Source: Bacteroidales bacterium 6E (GTDB taxonomy: Bacteria; Bacteroidota; Bacteroidia; Bacteroidales; Prolixibacteraceae). From it: DNA of 64,000 nucleotides. Positions 15,602 to 23,942 of this stretch are shown one piece after another; position 1 is the stretch's first letter; every line of letters begins with the position of its first letter. The notes under the pieces were generated by a model. That model did not search any database. It had not been told where the DNA came from and saw only the letters and a program-made list of their open reading frames with translations. The stretch lies in contig DF970670.1 in the NCBI GenBank assembly GCA_001270045.2, forward strand, positions 44,047 through 108,046, written 5' to 3'. The position numbers and the translations under genes are program-made.

Positions 15602-16513
15602 TTATCCTCTCTTGAAGAGCGCTTTTATAATCAGGGAAGCCATTCGTGGATTCTCCTTTAGACGGCGTGTGGAATATCCGAACCACTGTTTCCCAAAAGG
15701 TACATATACCCTCATTTTATATCCTTTTTCCACGATCGAGGCTCGCAGTTCGGGAGTTACACCATGTAGCATCTGGAATTCGTACATGTCGGGCGCTGGC
15801 TTTAGATCCCTGATCAGCCTGTATGCCCCGTCAATCAGAAACTTGTCGTGTGTGGCAATACCTGCATAAATCTTGTTTTTCAGCATGAATTCGAGCAGCA
15901 GCAAATATTGGTTTCGGACTTCATCATAGCCCTTCCAGGAAATTTCTTTGGGCTCGACGTAAATCCCCTTACATAACCTGAAATTCAGCGGTGATTCGGG
16001 AGTGTGATATTTTAAAAGGTTCTCCAGGTCATTGGGTGTTCTGCGAAGGTATGCCTGCACGACAAGCCCCACAGCTTTTGGGAACTCTTCCTTCAGTCGG
16101 ATATAGAGATCAAGTTCCATGTCGACGCATTGTGAATCTTCCATGTCAACACGGATAAAGCTGTTCTTCTCGCTGGCCTTTTTCACCACATCCCTGAGAT
16201 AGGAGTAGCATGTCTTCTTGTCGATCAGCAGTCCAAACATGGTAGGTTTTACCGAGAAGTTACCCTGGATGCCCTCACCGGTGAAGCGTTCGATAATGTC
16301 GAGGTAACGGTCACGGTTTTCTTTGGCTTCCTCGATTCGTTTGATAAATTCCCCCAGGAGGTCGACCGTCACCAGTATCCCTTTTTCATTCAGTTCGCGG
16401 GCTACCCTGAGGCCATCCTCCAGATTTTCGCCTGCTATGTAACGCTGTGAAAATATCCAGACGAGCTTCTTGGGCATGTAAGGCAAAACGCCTGCAATAA
16501 GTTTATTGAACAT
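15602..16513 (-). CDS. Proline dehydrogenase (monofunctional)
   Basis: A 303-aa PutA-type TIM-barrel flavoenzyme that oxidises proline to pyrroline-5-carboxylate and passes electrons to quinone. Features: FIRVDMEDS, VGLVVQAYLRRT, RLCKGIYVEP, ATHDKFLI and the C-terminal RVYVPFGKQWFGYSTRRLKE holding the substrate-binding arginines. It is the short form without the P5C dehydrogenase domain. No regulatory HTH is present. Genes on both sides converge on or diverge from it, so it is probably monocistronic. Confidence 0.93.
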   Translation of the reverse strand: MFNKLIAGVLPYMPKKLVWIFSQRYIAGENLEDGLRVARELNEKGILVTVDLLGEFIKRIEEAKENRDRYLDIIERFTGEGIQGNFSVKPTMFGLLIDKKTCYSYLRDVVKKASEKNSFIRVDMEDSQCVDMELDLYIRLKEEFPKAVGLVVQAYLRRTPNDLENLLKYHTPESPLNFRLCKGIYVEPKEISWKGYDEVRNQYLLLLEFMLKNKIYAGIATHDKFLIDGAYRLIRDLKPAPDMYEFQMLHGVTPELRASIVEKGYKMRVYVPFGKQWFGYSTRRLKENPRMASLIIKALFKRG

Positions 16514-16675
16514 GGTTGATTATAATTTAAAATGAAAAACACTATTTAACTTTCAGGTTGTCAAAAATACAATGCCAATGCCTCACATTTTTATGATGTT
16601 TATCAGAGTCGAAATATGATTTTACACAGGTTTCAGGCGGGATTCAACGCCAATAAGGGTTTTCTTAAAATTGTT

Positions 16676-16683
16676 TAAATTTG
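16676..16683 (+). promoter_or_regulatory. -7 box of the OmpH-like gene
   Basis: TAAATTTG matches TAnnTTTG. It overlaps the earliest possible TTG start of the downstream frame, so that start cannot be used from this promoter and translation must begin further in. Confidence 0.5.
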
Positions 16684-16693
16684 CCGCTCAGTT

Positions 16694-16738
16694 ATGATGA
16701 AAAAATTATCTTTGTCGAGGTTAAAAAAAATGTTGTAA
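16694..16738 (+). CDS. Possible 14-codon leader peptide before the OmpH-like gene
   Basis: ATG ATG at 16694 opens a frame of 14 lysine/leucine-rich codons (MMKKLSLSRLKKML) that stops at TAA 16736-16738; the last A of this stop is the A of the next gene's ATG (TAATG). Such overlap usually gives translational coupling. The peptide itself may have no function. Confidence 0.4.
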   Translation: MMKKLSLSRLKKML

Positions 16739-17340
16739 TGAAGGGATCATCTTTAATTGTAAGTATAATTTTATTTGTCCTGATTGGAGTGTTGTATATC
16801 CTCCACTTTACAGGAGGCAATGGAGAACTGTCGGCAGGCAGCGATGAAATAAGGGCCGGAGCCAGTGAAGGTTTAAGGATTGCCTATATCAAGACCGACT
16901 CCCTGATTCTCAATTATGCCCTGGCCGAAGCATTGCATGATGACTTTACCCAGAAACAGCAGGCATATACCCAGGAGTATGGTAACAAAAGGACTGTTTT
17001 TGAAAGGGAAGCAGCCGAGTTCCAGCAAAAACTGCAGAGGGGTGGATTCCTCACCGAGCAGCGTGCCATCCAGGAACGCGACCGACTGGTGGGTAAGGAA
17101 CAGGAAATCCTTAAACTTGACCAGGATCTGTCTACCAAACTGGCTGAAATGCAGAATGCCAACAACCAGCAGATTATCGACAGCCTGATGTCGTATCTCA
17201 AGGTATACAATGCCAACAACAAGTATGACTATATCCTGAATGCGGCCGATGTACTGATCGGACCTGATTCTGACAATATCACGGCTGAAATTCTTGTCGG
17301 GATGAATTCACGCTATCAGGCTTCTTTGACAACGAAATAG
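16738..17340 (+). CDS. OmpH/Skp-like periplasmic chaperone, membrane-anchored
   Basis: A 200-aa protein. Residues 4-25 form a hydrophobic helix without a clear signal peptidase site, suggesting an N-terminal anchor; residues 47-57 are the typical first strand LRIAYIKTDSL; about 60-155 are a long charged coiled coil (the Skp tentacles); and the end (YDYILNAADVLIG) matches the OmpH/Skp C-terminal strand. Skp-type proteins hold outer-membrane proteins unfolded during transit through the periplasm. The start at 16738 is set by the promoter position and a TAATG overlap. It ends with its own terminator. Confidence 0.85.
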   Translation: MKGSSLIVSIILFVLIGVLYILHFTGGNGELSAGSDEIRAGASEGLRIAYIKTDSLILNYALAEALHDDFTQKQQAYTQEYGNKRTVFEREAAEFQQKLQRGGFLTEQRAIQERDRLVGKEQEILKLDQDLSTKLAEMQNANNQQIIDSLMSYLKVYNANNKYDYILNAADVLIGPDSDNITAEILVGMNSRYQASLTTK

Positions 17341-17362
17341 TATAACGTATACATAAATGCTG

Positions 17363-17391
17363 ATCCGGGTTACACAACCCGGATTTTTTTT
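17363..17391 (+). terminator. Terminator of the OmpH-like gene
   Basis: ATCCGGGTT (17363-17371), loop ACAC, AACCCGGAT (17376-17384) then T8. It lies over the first possible ATG (17357) of the next frame, which argues for a later start there. Confidence 0.9.
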
Positions 17392-17407
17392 GAATATTGC
17401 CCATCGT

Positions 17408-18613
17408 ATGTTTGCCAGAACCTATTTTCAGAAATACGGGAATTACCGTCCGCTCATTCCCGTGGAACCACATCCCGACACCACATTGTTCGTGATGATT
17501 CCCAGTTTCAGGGAGCCCGATGTTCTGGCCACCCTCGATTCTCTGGCTGCCTGCAGCCCTCCCAGGGGAATTTCGGAGGTGTTTGTGATCATAAATGAAC
17601 CTGAAACCTGTGATCCTGAAATATCTGCCCTGAACGAACAGACTTACCGGGATGTTATCGGGTGGATAGCAAAGCAGCCCCAGGGCAGGATCCGCTTCCA
17701 TACCGCACCGGTCGTGAAGCTTCCCCAGAAATGGGCTGGCGTGGGAATGGCCCGTAAGCGAGGCATGGATGAGGCGCTCTGGCGGTTCCAGTTACTTGAT
17801 CGTCCCAACGGGATCATCGTTTCCCTCGATGCCGACACCTTGGTTGAACCCCATTACCTGACTACCATTGAGGATCATTTCATGAAGCATCCTTCCCACG
17901 TGGGGGCCACAATAGATTTCAGCCACCAGCTGGATGGAATCAGCAACAAACAGCGGGAGGGTATCCTGCTTTACGAAAAGTACCTCAAGTATTACAAGGC
18001 GGCCCTCACCTGGTGCGGGTACCCAAATGCCCTCTACACCATCGGTTCTGCCTTTGCGGTCACTGCCGACGGTTATGTTCGCAGGGGAGGAATGACAAGG
18101 CGCAAGGCGGGTGAGGACTTTTATTTTCTGCAAACATTGACCCAGGTAGGAAAGGTTGGTGAAATCACATCTACCGCGGTACATCCTTCGGCAAGGGAAT
18201 CGGACCGGGTGGCCTTCGGGACAGGGCCATCGATCAGGCAGTGGATGGCAGATGCCGAAGATCTCCGATTGACATATAACATCCAGGCATTCATCGACCT
18301 GAAAGTGCTGTTTACCCGTCATCGGGAGTTCTACCATATGTCCGGAGAGATGCTGACTGCTTTCCCTGAGATGTTGCCCTTGCCGCTCAGAATATTCATG
18401 GAGGAGGATGAGCTGATCTCCGGGATTGCAAGTTTACGGTCGAACTGTGCCTCGGAAGTGGTATTCAGCCAAAGGTTCTTTCACCTTTTCAATGCCTTCA
18501 AAATCCTGAAATTTGTACATTTCGGCCATCGTGGCTATTACGAAAGGCAATCGCTCGTTGAAGCTTATGAGGTACTTATGAGCCTGGTCAATAACCCGGC
18601 TGATCCTATGTGA
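17408..18613 (+). CDS. Family 2-like glycosyltransferase
   Basis: A 401-aa protein from ATG 17408 (MFARTYFQKYG), because the upstream ATG lies in the preceding terminator. GT-A fold features: TTLFVMIPSFREPDVL near the N-terminus, the nucleotide/metal-binding SLDADTLV, and an acceptor-site KAGEDFYFLQ. No transmembrane helices are evident, so a cytoplasmic or peripheral enzyme is expected. The sugar donor and product are unknown; there is no neighbouring polysaccharide cluster here. Confidence 0.8.
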   Translation: MFARTYFQKYGNYRPLIPVEPHPDTTLFVMIPSFREPDVLATLDSLAACSPPRGISEVFVIINEPETCDPEISALNEQTYRDVIGWIAKQPQGRIRFHTAPVVKLPQKWAGVGMARKRGMDEALWRFQLLDRPNGIIVSLDADTLVEPHYLTTIEDHFMKHPSHVGATIDFSHQLDGISNKQREGILLYEKYLKYYKAALTWCGYPNALYTIGSAFAVTADGYVRRGGMTRRKAGEDFYFLQTLTQVGKVGEITSTAVHPSARESDRVAFGTGPSIRQWMADAEDLRLTYNIQAFIDLKVLFTRHREFYHMSGEMLTAFPEMLPLPLRIFMEEDELISGIASLRSNCASEVVFSQRFFHLFNAFKILKFVHFGHRGYYERQSLVEAYEVLMSLVNNPADPM

Positions 18614-18697
18614 ATGAAATGCTTCATAAGGCTTTCGTAATATGTTCCGAATGATTGACTGTCCTGAAATGGATTCAAACCTATTTATGGATAACAA

Positions 18698-18725
18698 GAA
18701 AGGCTGTCATTATTGGCAGCCTTTC
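18698..18725. terminator. Bidirectional terminator between the glycosyltransferase and araA
   Basis: GAAAGGCTG (18698-18706) pairs with CAGCCTTTC (18717-18725) around a ten-base loop; it lies between two convergent genes, with T-rich sequence following on the plus side and GTT on the minus side. Confidence 0.75.
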
Positions 18726-18747
18726 TTTATCTTGTTTGTTTACACTT

Positions 18748-20256
18748 CTATCTTAATCCGTTGGCCAGCATGTAGTACATTTCGTTCCACCTGAGTTCCT
18801 TCTTGATATCGGTGATGGTGGTATTTTCGTCGATCAGGACAAACTCGATATCCGCCATTTCGGCAAAGTCTTCGAGATATTCCTTGTCGACCGCCATGCT
18901 GAAAGCGGTATGGTGGGCACCACCCGCGAGGATCCAGGCCGATGCGCCTACCTGCAGGTTGGGCCTGGGTTTCCACATGGCCCGGGCTACCGGAAGTTTT
19001 GGGAAATCGGCGTCGGGTGCGACCACATCAATCGGGTTTACGATCATGCGGAAGCGGTTCCCCATATCAATTACCGAAGCATTGACGCCTGGCCCTTCAG
19101 GTACACCGAATACCAGTCGAGCCGGATCGGCCTTACCGCCGATACCCAGCGGGTGTACTTCAAGGCGGGGTTTCCGGGTTGAAATGGAAGGACAGATTTC
19201 GAGCATGTGAGCTCCCAGGACTTTCATGCCGGCAGGATCGAGATGGTAGGTGTAATCTTCCATGAACGAGGTACCACCGGGGAGGCCTTGTCCCATTACT
19301 TTAAGGGCCCTGACCAGTGCCGCATGTTTCCAGTCGCCTTCGGCACCGAATCCGTATCCCTGTGACATTAACCTTTGGACTGCCAATCCCGGTAATTGTT
19401 CCAGTCCGTGGAGATCTTCAAATGTGGTGGTGAATGCCGTGAAACCTCCTTTCTCCAGGAATGCCTTGATTCCCAGTTCGTAACGGGCTTGTACCCTGAC
19501 ATTGGTATGGTATTCGCCTCCGGGAAGACCTTCCTTATTTACATCATAGGTTTGGATATATTCTTCTACGAGGCGCATGACGTCAGCCTCTTCCACGGCC
19601 TTGATCGACTTTACCAGGTCGCCTAAACCGAAACCACTGACCGAGTATCCAAACCTGATCTGGGCTTCCACTTTGTCGCCTTCGGTTACGGCCACTTCAC
19701 GCATGTTGTCGCCAAACCTGGCCACCTTGCCGTGTTGCCAGTCGTGCCATGCGGCGGCTGCCCGCATCCACACACTCACCCGGTCCCTGATCGATTCGTC
19801 CTTCCAGTGCCCAACGACCACCTTCCGGTTTTTGCGCAGGCGACTGACAATGAACCCATATTCACGGCCACCGTGTGCCGACTGGTTCAGGTTCATGAAA
19901 TCCATGTCGATGTCGGAGTAAGGGATATCGCGGTTGAACTGGGTGTGCAGGTGAAGCAGCGGTTTGCGGAGTACCTGTAATCCGGCAATCCACATCTTGG
20001 CAGGCGAGAAGGTGTGCATCCAGGTGATGACGCCTATACAGTTAGGCGTTGCGCTGGCTTCGACACAGAAACGGGTAATGGCATCCGATGAGGTAAGTAC
20101 TGGTTTGAATACCACTTTCACCGGAATTTTTTCACTGTTGTTGAGGCCCTGGACAATTTCCATAGAATCCTTATCCACCTGCTGGAGGGTATGCTCTCCG
20201 TACAGATGCTGGCTGCCGGTGGCAAACCACACTTCAAGACTGGCAAATTTTGTCAT
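18748..20256 (-). CDS. araA: L-arabinose isomerase
   Basis: A 502-aa protein of normal length, interconverting L-arabinose and L-ribulose (Mn-dependent, cytoplasmic). Seen: [13 protein letters not shown] at the N-terminus, [32 protein letters not shown], the catalytic Glu region [15 protein letters not shown] and [10 protein letters not shown]. araB and araD are not adjacent, so the rest of the arabinose pathway lies elsewhere or runs through broad-specificity enzymes. Its upstream region carries an inverted repeat that might be an operator. Confidence 0.96.
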   Translation of the reverse strand: MTKFASLEVWFATGSQHLYGEHTLQQVDKDSMEIVQGLNNSEKIPVKVVFKPVLTSSDAITRFCVEASATPNCIGVITWMHTFSPAKMWIAGLQVLRKPLLHLHTQFNRDIPYSDIDMDFMNLNQSAHGGREYGFIVSRLRKNRKVVVGHWKDESIRDRVSVWMRAAAAWHDWQHGKVARFGDNMREVAVTEGDKVEAQIRFGYSVSGFGLGDLVKSIKAVEEADVMRLVEEYIQTYDVNKEGLPGGEYHTNVRVQARYELGIKAFLEKGGFTAFTTTFEDLHGLEQLPGLAVQRLMSQGYGFGAEGDWKHAALVRALKVMGQGLPGGTSFMEDYTYHLDPAGMKVLGAHMLEICPSISTRKPRLEVHPLGIGGKADPARLVFGVPEGPGVNASVIDMGNRFRMIVNPIDVVAPDADFPKLPVARAMWKPRPNLQVGASAWILAGGAHHTAFSMAVDKEYLEDFAEMADIEFVLIDENTTITDIKKELRWNEMYYMLANGLR

Positions 20257-20298
20257 AGATTTTAGCTGTTTATTTCTGGTTAAAGTTAAGAAAGTTTT

Positions 20299-20319
20299 TA
20301 AAAGTATAATAAACTTTTA
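20299..20319. promoter_or_regulatory. Inverted repeat upstream of araA
   Basis: TAAAAGT-N7-ACTTTTA, perfect seven-base arms, 43 bases before the araA ATG. A candidate regulator site, but in AT-rich DNA such repeats can arise by chance; it does not match the xylose operator word. Confidence 0.3.
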
Positions 20320-20388
20320 TTTAAGGATAGGGTCCTTTAATAAGTGTTTGTCGTTATCCTTTATAGAAGGTTCCCATCAGTATAATTT

Positions 20389-21822
20389 TCAAACATTCAT
20401 CAGCTTTTCAGCCTCTTCCTGAAGGATTGACCAAGCATTGTCAACATGCTCCGAAGTGGTGTGGGTCTGGGCGATGCTCATCCTGAGAACGATCTGTCCG
20501 GAAAGCTTGGTATGGGTGAAATAGATCTTTCCCGACTGGTTGATCCTGTTCATCAGCTCCATGTTTTGCTCATCGGTTCCCTTCAGCCGGAAGCAAACCA
20601 GGTTGAAAGGCGGTTCGACTACCAGTTCGAATTGTCGGGAGTTTCTGATCCAATCGGCGAATTTCTGTGCCAATTCCACGTGGTACCGAATATGGTGCCT
20701 TAGCCCTTCTGTCCCATAATGCCGTATGACGAACCACAGTTTCAGGGCCCTGAATCGCCTGCCCAGCTGGATGTGCCAGTCGCGGTAGTCGATGACGGCA
20801 CCTGATTCGGTGGCCTTGTTCTTGAGGTATTCGGGAAGAATGGAGAAGCTTCGGATCAGGTGTTTCTTGTCGGCTACCCAGAAACAGTCGCAGTCGAAGT
20901 TGGTAAACATCCATTTGTGAGGGTTGAATATGAAGCTGTCAGCCAGTTCAAGTCCGTCAGCTACCTTGCGAAACTCAGGGCAAATCAGGGCAGAACCCGA
21001 CATGGCACCGTCGACGTGAAGCCACAGGTTTTCCTTCTTGCAGATTTCGCCAATGGCCCTGACTGGATCGATGGCATTCGAGGAGGTGGTTCCTATGGTG
21101 GCACAAACGAAGAAAGGGGCAAATCCCGCCTTACGGTCAATTTCTATTTGTTCGCGCAACTTGCCGGGTTGCATGGCCAAATCCCCGTCAACCTCGATCA
21201 GCCTCAGGTTTTCCAGTCCAATTCCGGCAATTTTGATAGCCTTTTCGAGAGAGGAGTGGGTCTGTGTCGAAACGTATGCCACCAGTTTATCCTCAATTCC
21301 CCGGGCGTTGGAAGCAAAATTGGTGATTCTTTCCCTTGCAGCGACCACGGCAGTAAGGGCAGCGGTTGAGGCGGTGTCCTGGATCACCCCGCCTCCCGTG
21401 GAGGATGAGTGAAAATGACCAGGCAGTCCCATTGCCTGCACCAGCCAGTCCATCACCCGTGTCTCGAGTTCGGTGGCTGCCGGACTGGTAGCCCAGATCA
21501 TTCCCTGGACCCCGAGTCCTGACGACAGCAAGTCACCCAGGATGGCCGGAAAGGAGGTGTTGGCCGGGAAATAGGCAAAAAATGAAGGCGACTGCCAATG
21601 GGTGATGCCGGGCATGATCAGATTGTCCACATCCTGCATTATAGATTGAAAGTCTTCCCCTTTTTCCGGCGCTGCTTCGGGAATGCTGTTGAATATTTCG
21701 CCAGGTTTGACTTGCGACAAGACCGGGTATTGTTCTATGTTTTCATAGTAATCGGCAATCCAGTCGATCAGCTCTTTTCCATATTCCCTGAATTGTCGGG
21801 GTGTCATATGATAACTCTGCAT
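20389..21822 (-). CDS. Group II PLP-dependent aromatic amino acid decarboxylase
   Basis: A 477-aa protein from ATG 21822 (MQSYHMTPRQFREYG), matching the usual N-terminus; a 21-residue upstream extension is not family-like. It belongs to the AADC/tyrosine-tryptophan decarboxylase family: PGITHWQSPSFFAYFPAN, GVIQDTASTAAL, HVDGAMSGSAL, and the PLP lysine in NPHKWMFTNFDC. It would convert an aromatic amino acid (Tyr, Phe, Trp or DOPA) into its amine plus CO2. The substrate cannot be chosen from the motifs alone. It appears monocistronic, with no adjacent amine antiporter. Confidence 0.88.
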   Translation of the reverse strand: MQSYHMTPRQFREYGKELIDWIADYYENIEQYPVLSQVKPGEIFNSIPEAAPEKGEDFQSIMQDVDNLIMPGITHWQSPSFFAYFPANTSFPAILGDLLSSGLGVQGMIWATSPAATELETRVMDWLVQAMGLPGHFHSSSTGGGVIQDTASTAALTAVVAARERITNFASNARGIEDKLVAYVSTQTHSSLEKAIKIAGIGLENLRLIEVDGDLAMQPGKLREQIEIDRKAGFAPFFVCATIGTTSSNAIDPVRAIGEICKKENLWLHVDGAMSGSALICPEFRKVADGLELADSFIFNPHKWMFTNFDCDCFWVADKKHLIRSFSILPEYLKNKATESGAVIDYRDWHIQLGRRFRALKLWFVIRHYGTEGLRHHIRYHVELAQKFADWIRNSRQFELVVEPPFNLVCFRLKGTDEQNMELMNRINQSGKIYFTHTKLSGQIVLRMSIAQTHTTSEHVDNAWSILQEEAEKLMNV

Positions 21823-22009
21823 AACGGTTGATTTTTGTTTTCTAAAATTTAATAAATACCCACATGCGATGTAAGGGGCATTCATATTCTTTACGGTAAA
21901 TTATTGTTGCAATTTGACCGGAGTTTGTTGTGAACCGTCGAAAATAGTTCCGGAAGTGACGTCCGGGAAACCATGCGCTGATCCAGAAGTGTTTCCGGAT
22001 GCAGTACAT

Positions 22010-22285
22010 TCAGTATTTAACGCTAAAACCAGTCCAGTTTCCGGTAAAAGGTGAGCGTGACACGGTCACCTTGCTGACGACAGCGCGGGTCGGACCGTTT
22101 TTCAAATGATCCAGGAAGGTCTCCAGATCAGGTTGCTCGCCTTCGGCAACCACCATGACCTCCCCCGATGGCAGGTTCCTGACAAAGCCCGATATCTGGT
22201 GGTCTGAGGCCTTCAGCTGTGCAAAGTAGCGGTAGCCTACGCCCTGTACCCTTCCCGAAACAATGATTTCCAGATTTTCTTTCAT
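22010..22285 (-). CDS. Acylphosphatase
   Basis: A 91-aa protein with the whole acylphosphatase signature: GRVQGVGYRYF (catalytic Arg) and GFVRNLPSGEVMVVAEG (catalytic Asn). It hydrolyses carboxyl-phosphate bonds such as acetyl phosphate or 1,3-bisphosphoglycerate. A lone gene, normal length. Confidence 0.95.
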   Translation of the reverse strand: MKENLEIIVSGRVQGVGYRYFAQLKASDHQISGFVRNLPSGEVMVVAEGEQPDLETFLDHLKNGPTRAVVSKVTVSRSPFTGNWTGFSVKY

Positions 22286-22504
22286 GGGTGAATATCTCGT
22301 AATATCAAAAATTATCTAAAATTGGGGTCATCCTGCAGGCTGTAGGGTAATTGATTCCTTTGAAACCCCGGTCGACAGGGACAGGTATAAAGGTATGAAT
22401 CCTTTCGGATTCCGAAATGGCATTTACGATGGTCCGGGATTAAACTTTTTGGTCTGGCAGTCGGTTATAGTGACATAGGATACAAATTATCCGGAAATTA
22501 TGGT

Positions 22505-22512
22505 TAATTTTG
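22505..22512 (+). promoter_or_regulatory. -7 box of the small membrane protein gene
   Basis: TAATTTTG matches TAnnTTTG and lies 25 bases before the ATG at 22538, giving a short leader. Confidence 0.45.
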
Positions 22513-22537
22513 TCCGGTAATAGAAAGGAGACAGAAG

Positions 22538-22777
22538 ATGTTAATGAATGTTTTGATAGTCATTGGATTAGCGGCCCTGATGGTAGGTGTTGCATTTGCC
22601 CTGATGGCAATCCGGATGTTGATCAAAAAGGGTGGGAAGTTTCCGAATACCCATGTGAGCGGTAACAAATATCTGAAAAGCCAGGGTGTTTCCTGTGCAA
22701 CTTCATATGACCGGATGGAACAGCAGAAAGTCAGGCAGCAAATCAACCTGAAAAACCTGAAAATTTCGGCAGAATAA
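22538..22777 (+). CDS. Small conserved membrane protein, 79 aa
   Basis: One strong transmembrane helix (residues 4-26) followed by a cytoplasmic tail with GGKFPNTHVSGNKYL and a Cys (GVSCAT). The GGKFPNTHV block is recurrent in small Bacteroidota membrane proteins of unknown function. A good ribosome-binding site, AAGGAG, lies at the right distance before ATG 22538. It is convergent with apbE. A function in the respiratory chain is conceivable by proximity but not shown. Confidence 0.75.
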   Translation: MLMNVLIVIGLAALMVGVAFALMAIRMLIKKGGKFPNTHVSGNKYLKSQGVSCATSYDRMEQQKVRQQINLKNLKISAE

Positions 22778-22801
22778 CCGCCTGCTGAAACCCGTCAATA
22801 T

Positions 22802-23831
22802 CTATTCGGCCAGATGTCTTTCAAACTGGTCCGACATATACACCTTATTGAATCCGGTGTCATCGGCATATATAAAATAGACTTCGAGGTACGGAAGCTT
22901 ATTGGCCAGTTCCACTTTTTTCAAGTCCCATTACCATAAAGGCCGTGGCAAATGCATCAGCAGTCATACAATCGTTGGCCAGTACCGTGGCGCTTAAAAG
23001 GCTGTGTTGTACCGGGTATCCTGTGGCCGGATTGATGGTGTGTGCATATTTCTTTCCATCCTCGACATAAAAATTCCGGTAATTTCCCGAAGTGGCCAGC
23101 GCATGGTCAGGCAATTTCACAATGGCCTGCAGCTCTTCCGACGTCAGGAGCCCTGTCTCGTCAGGCTTGCTTATCCCGATTTTCCAATCTAAGCCCTTTG
23201 CATTCCGTCCTTTGGCAACCACTTCACCCCCAATTTCCACCATGTAGTTTTCACACCCTTTTGATTTCAGGAAGTCTGCAATCAGGTCAGATGTATACCC
23301 TTTGGCGATGGCACTCATATCGAGCATGGTCCCCGGATTTTCCTTGATGACCTGTCCGTTTTCGAGCCTTACCTTTTTGTAGCCGGTCAGTTGCAGCAGA
23401 CTGTCAATCAATTCGGCGGTAACTTTCTCCTTTTCCCGAAACCCGAATCCCCAGGCATTGACCAACGGTGCAACCGTGATGTCAAAGGCTCCCTGTGTTA
23501 TGTCTGAAATTTCCTGCGCCTTTTCAAAACACCGGGTAAACCATATATCGGCTTCAACCGGCTGGTTATTATTGATTTTCGATATGACCGACTCGGGATT
23601 GAACGTCGAAAAGGAGAGATCAAACTCCTGGAATTTAGCCTTGATCTCCTCATGGAAGTCGGTTCCGTCTGGACTTTCATACACCACATGGTAGTATGTG
23701 CCATAAACGGGACCTTCATTATAAATATAGGCTTTTCGTGATGAACAGGCCGAAAGGAATACAAAAGCCGGCAAGAGTGCAATGATCAGCCATTTCATGG
23801 AGGGTTTGCGGGTCAGGAAAAGATATTTCAT
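22802..23831 (-). CDS. apbE: FAD:protein FMN transferase ApbE, lipoprotein, with a frameshift near the 3' end
   Basis: From ATG 23831 the protein begins with a lipoprotein signal (VFLSAC lipobox; a second possible ATG is at 23798). ApbE features: GTYYHVVYES, FDITVAPLVNAWGFG, the FAD-binding AIAKGYTSDLIADFL, GENYMVEIGGEVVAKG-like block and the metal site TADAFATAF. ApbE attaches FMN to Thr of NqrB and NqrC, both encoded in this window. The frame as read stops at 22899 after GLEKSGTGQ. Removing one A from the A6 run at 22921-22916 gives a further 38 or so residues (KVELANKLPYLEVYFIYADD and onward to QFERHLAE) ending at TAG 22804-22802, a normal ApbE C-terminus. So this is either a recent mutation or a read error; the catalytic core is intact. 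Confidence 0.87.
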
Positions 23832-23896
23832 CAACATCATGACAGTTCGTTTATGGATGGTCCAAAGGTACAAAAAGTTGGGATGTGTATAAAAAC

Positions 23897-23922
23897 AAAC
23901 CCCGGCCGCGGGGCCGGGGTTT
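23897..23922 (-). terminator. Terminator of the subtilisin gene
   Basis: Minus strand AACCCCGGCC, loop CCGC, GGCCGGGGTT then TGTTTTT; very stable GC stem 20 bases past the protease stop. Confidence 0.88.
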
Positions 23923-23942
23923 TTCACAAAAACACACCTCTG

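Noticed and set aside
17357-17407. Longer start of the glycosyltransferase at 17357
   Set aside because: The extra codons coincide with the terminator hairpin of the preceding gene.
22899-22925. Programmed -1 frameshift on AAAAAAG in apbE
   Set aside because: The heptamer is there, but it is out of phase for the standard slip, and the frame needed is reached by skipping one base, not by going back one. A mutation or sequencing error is simpler.
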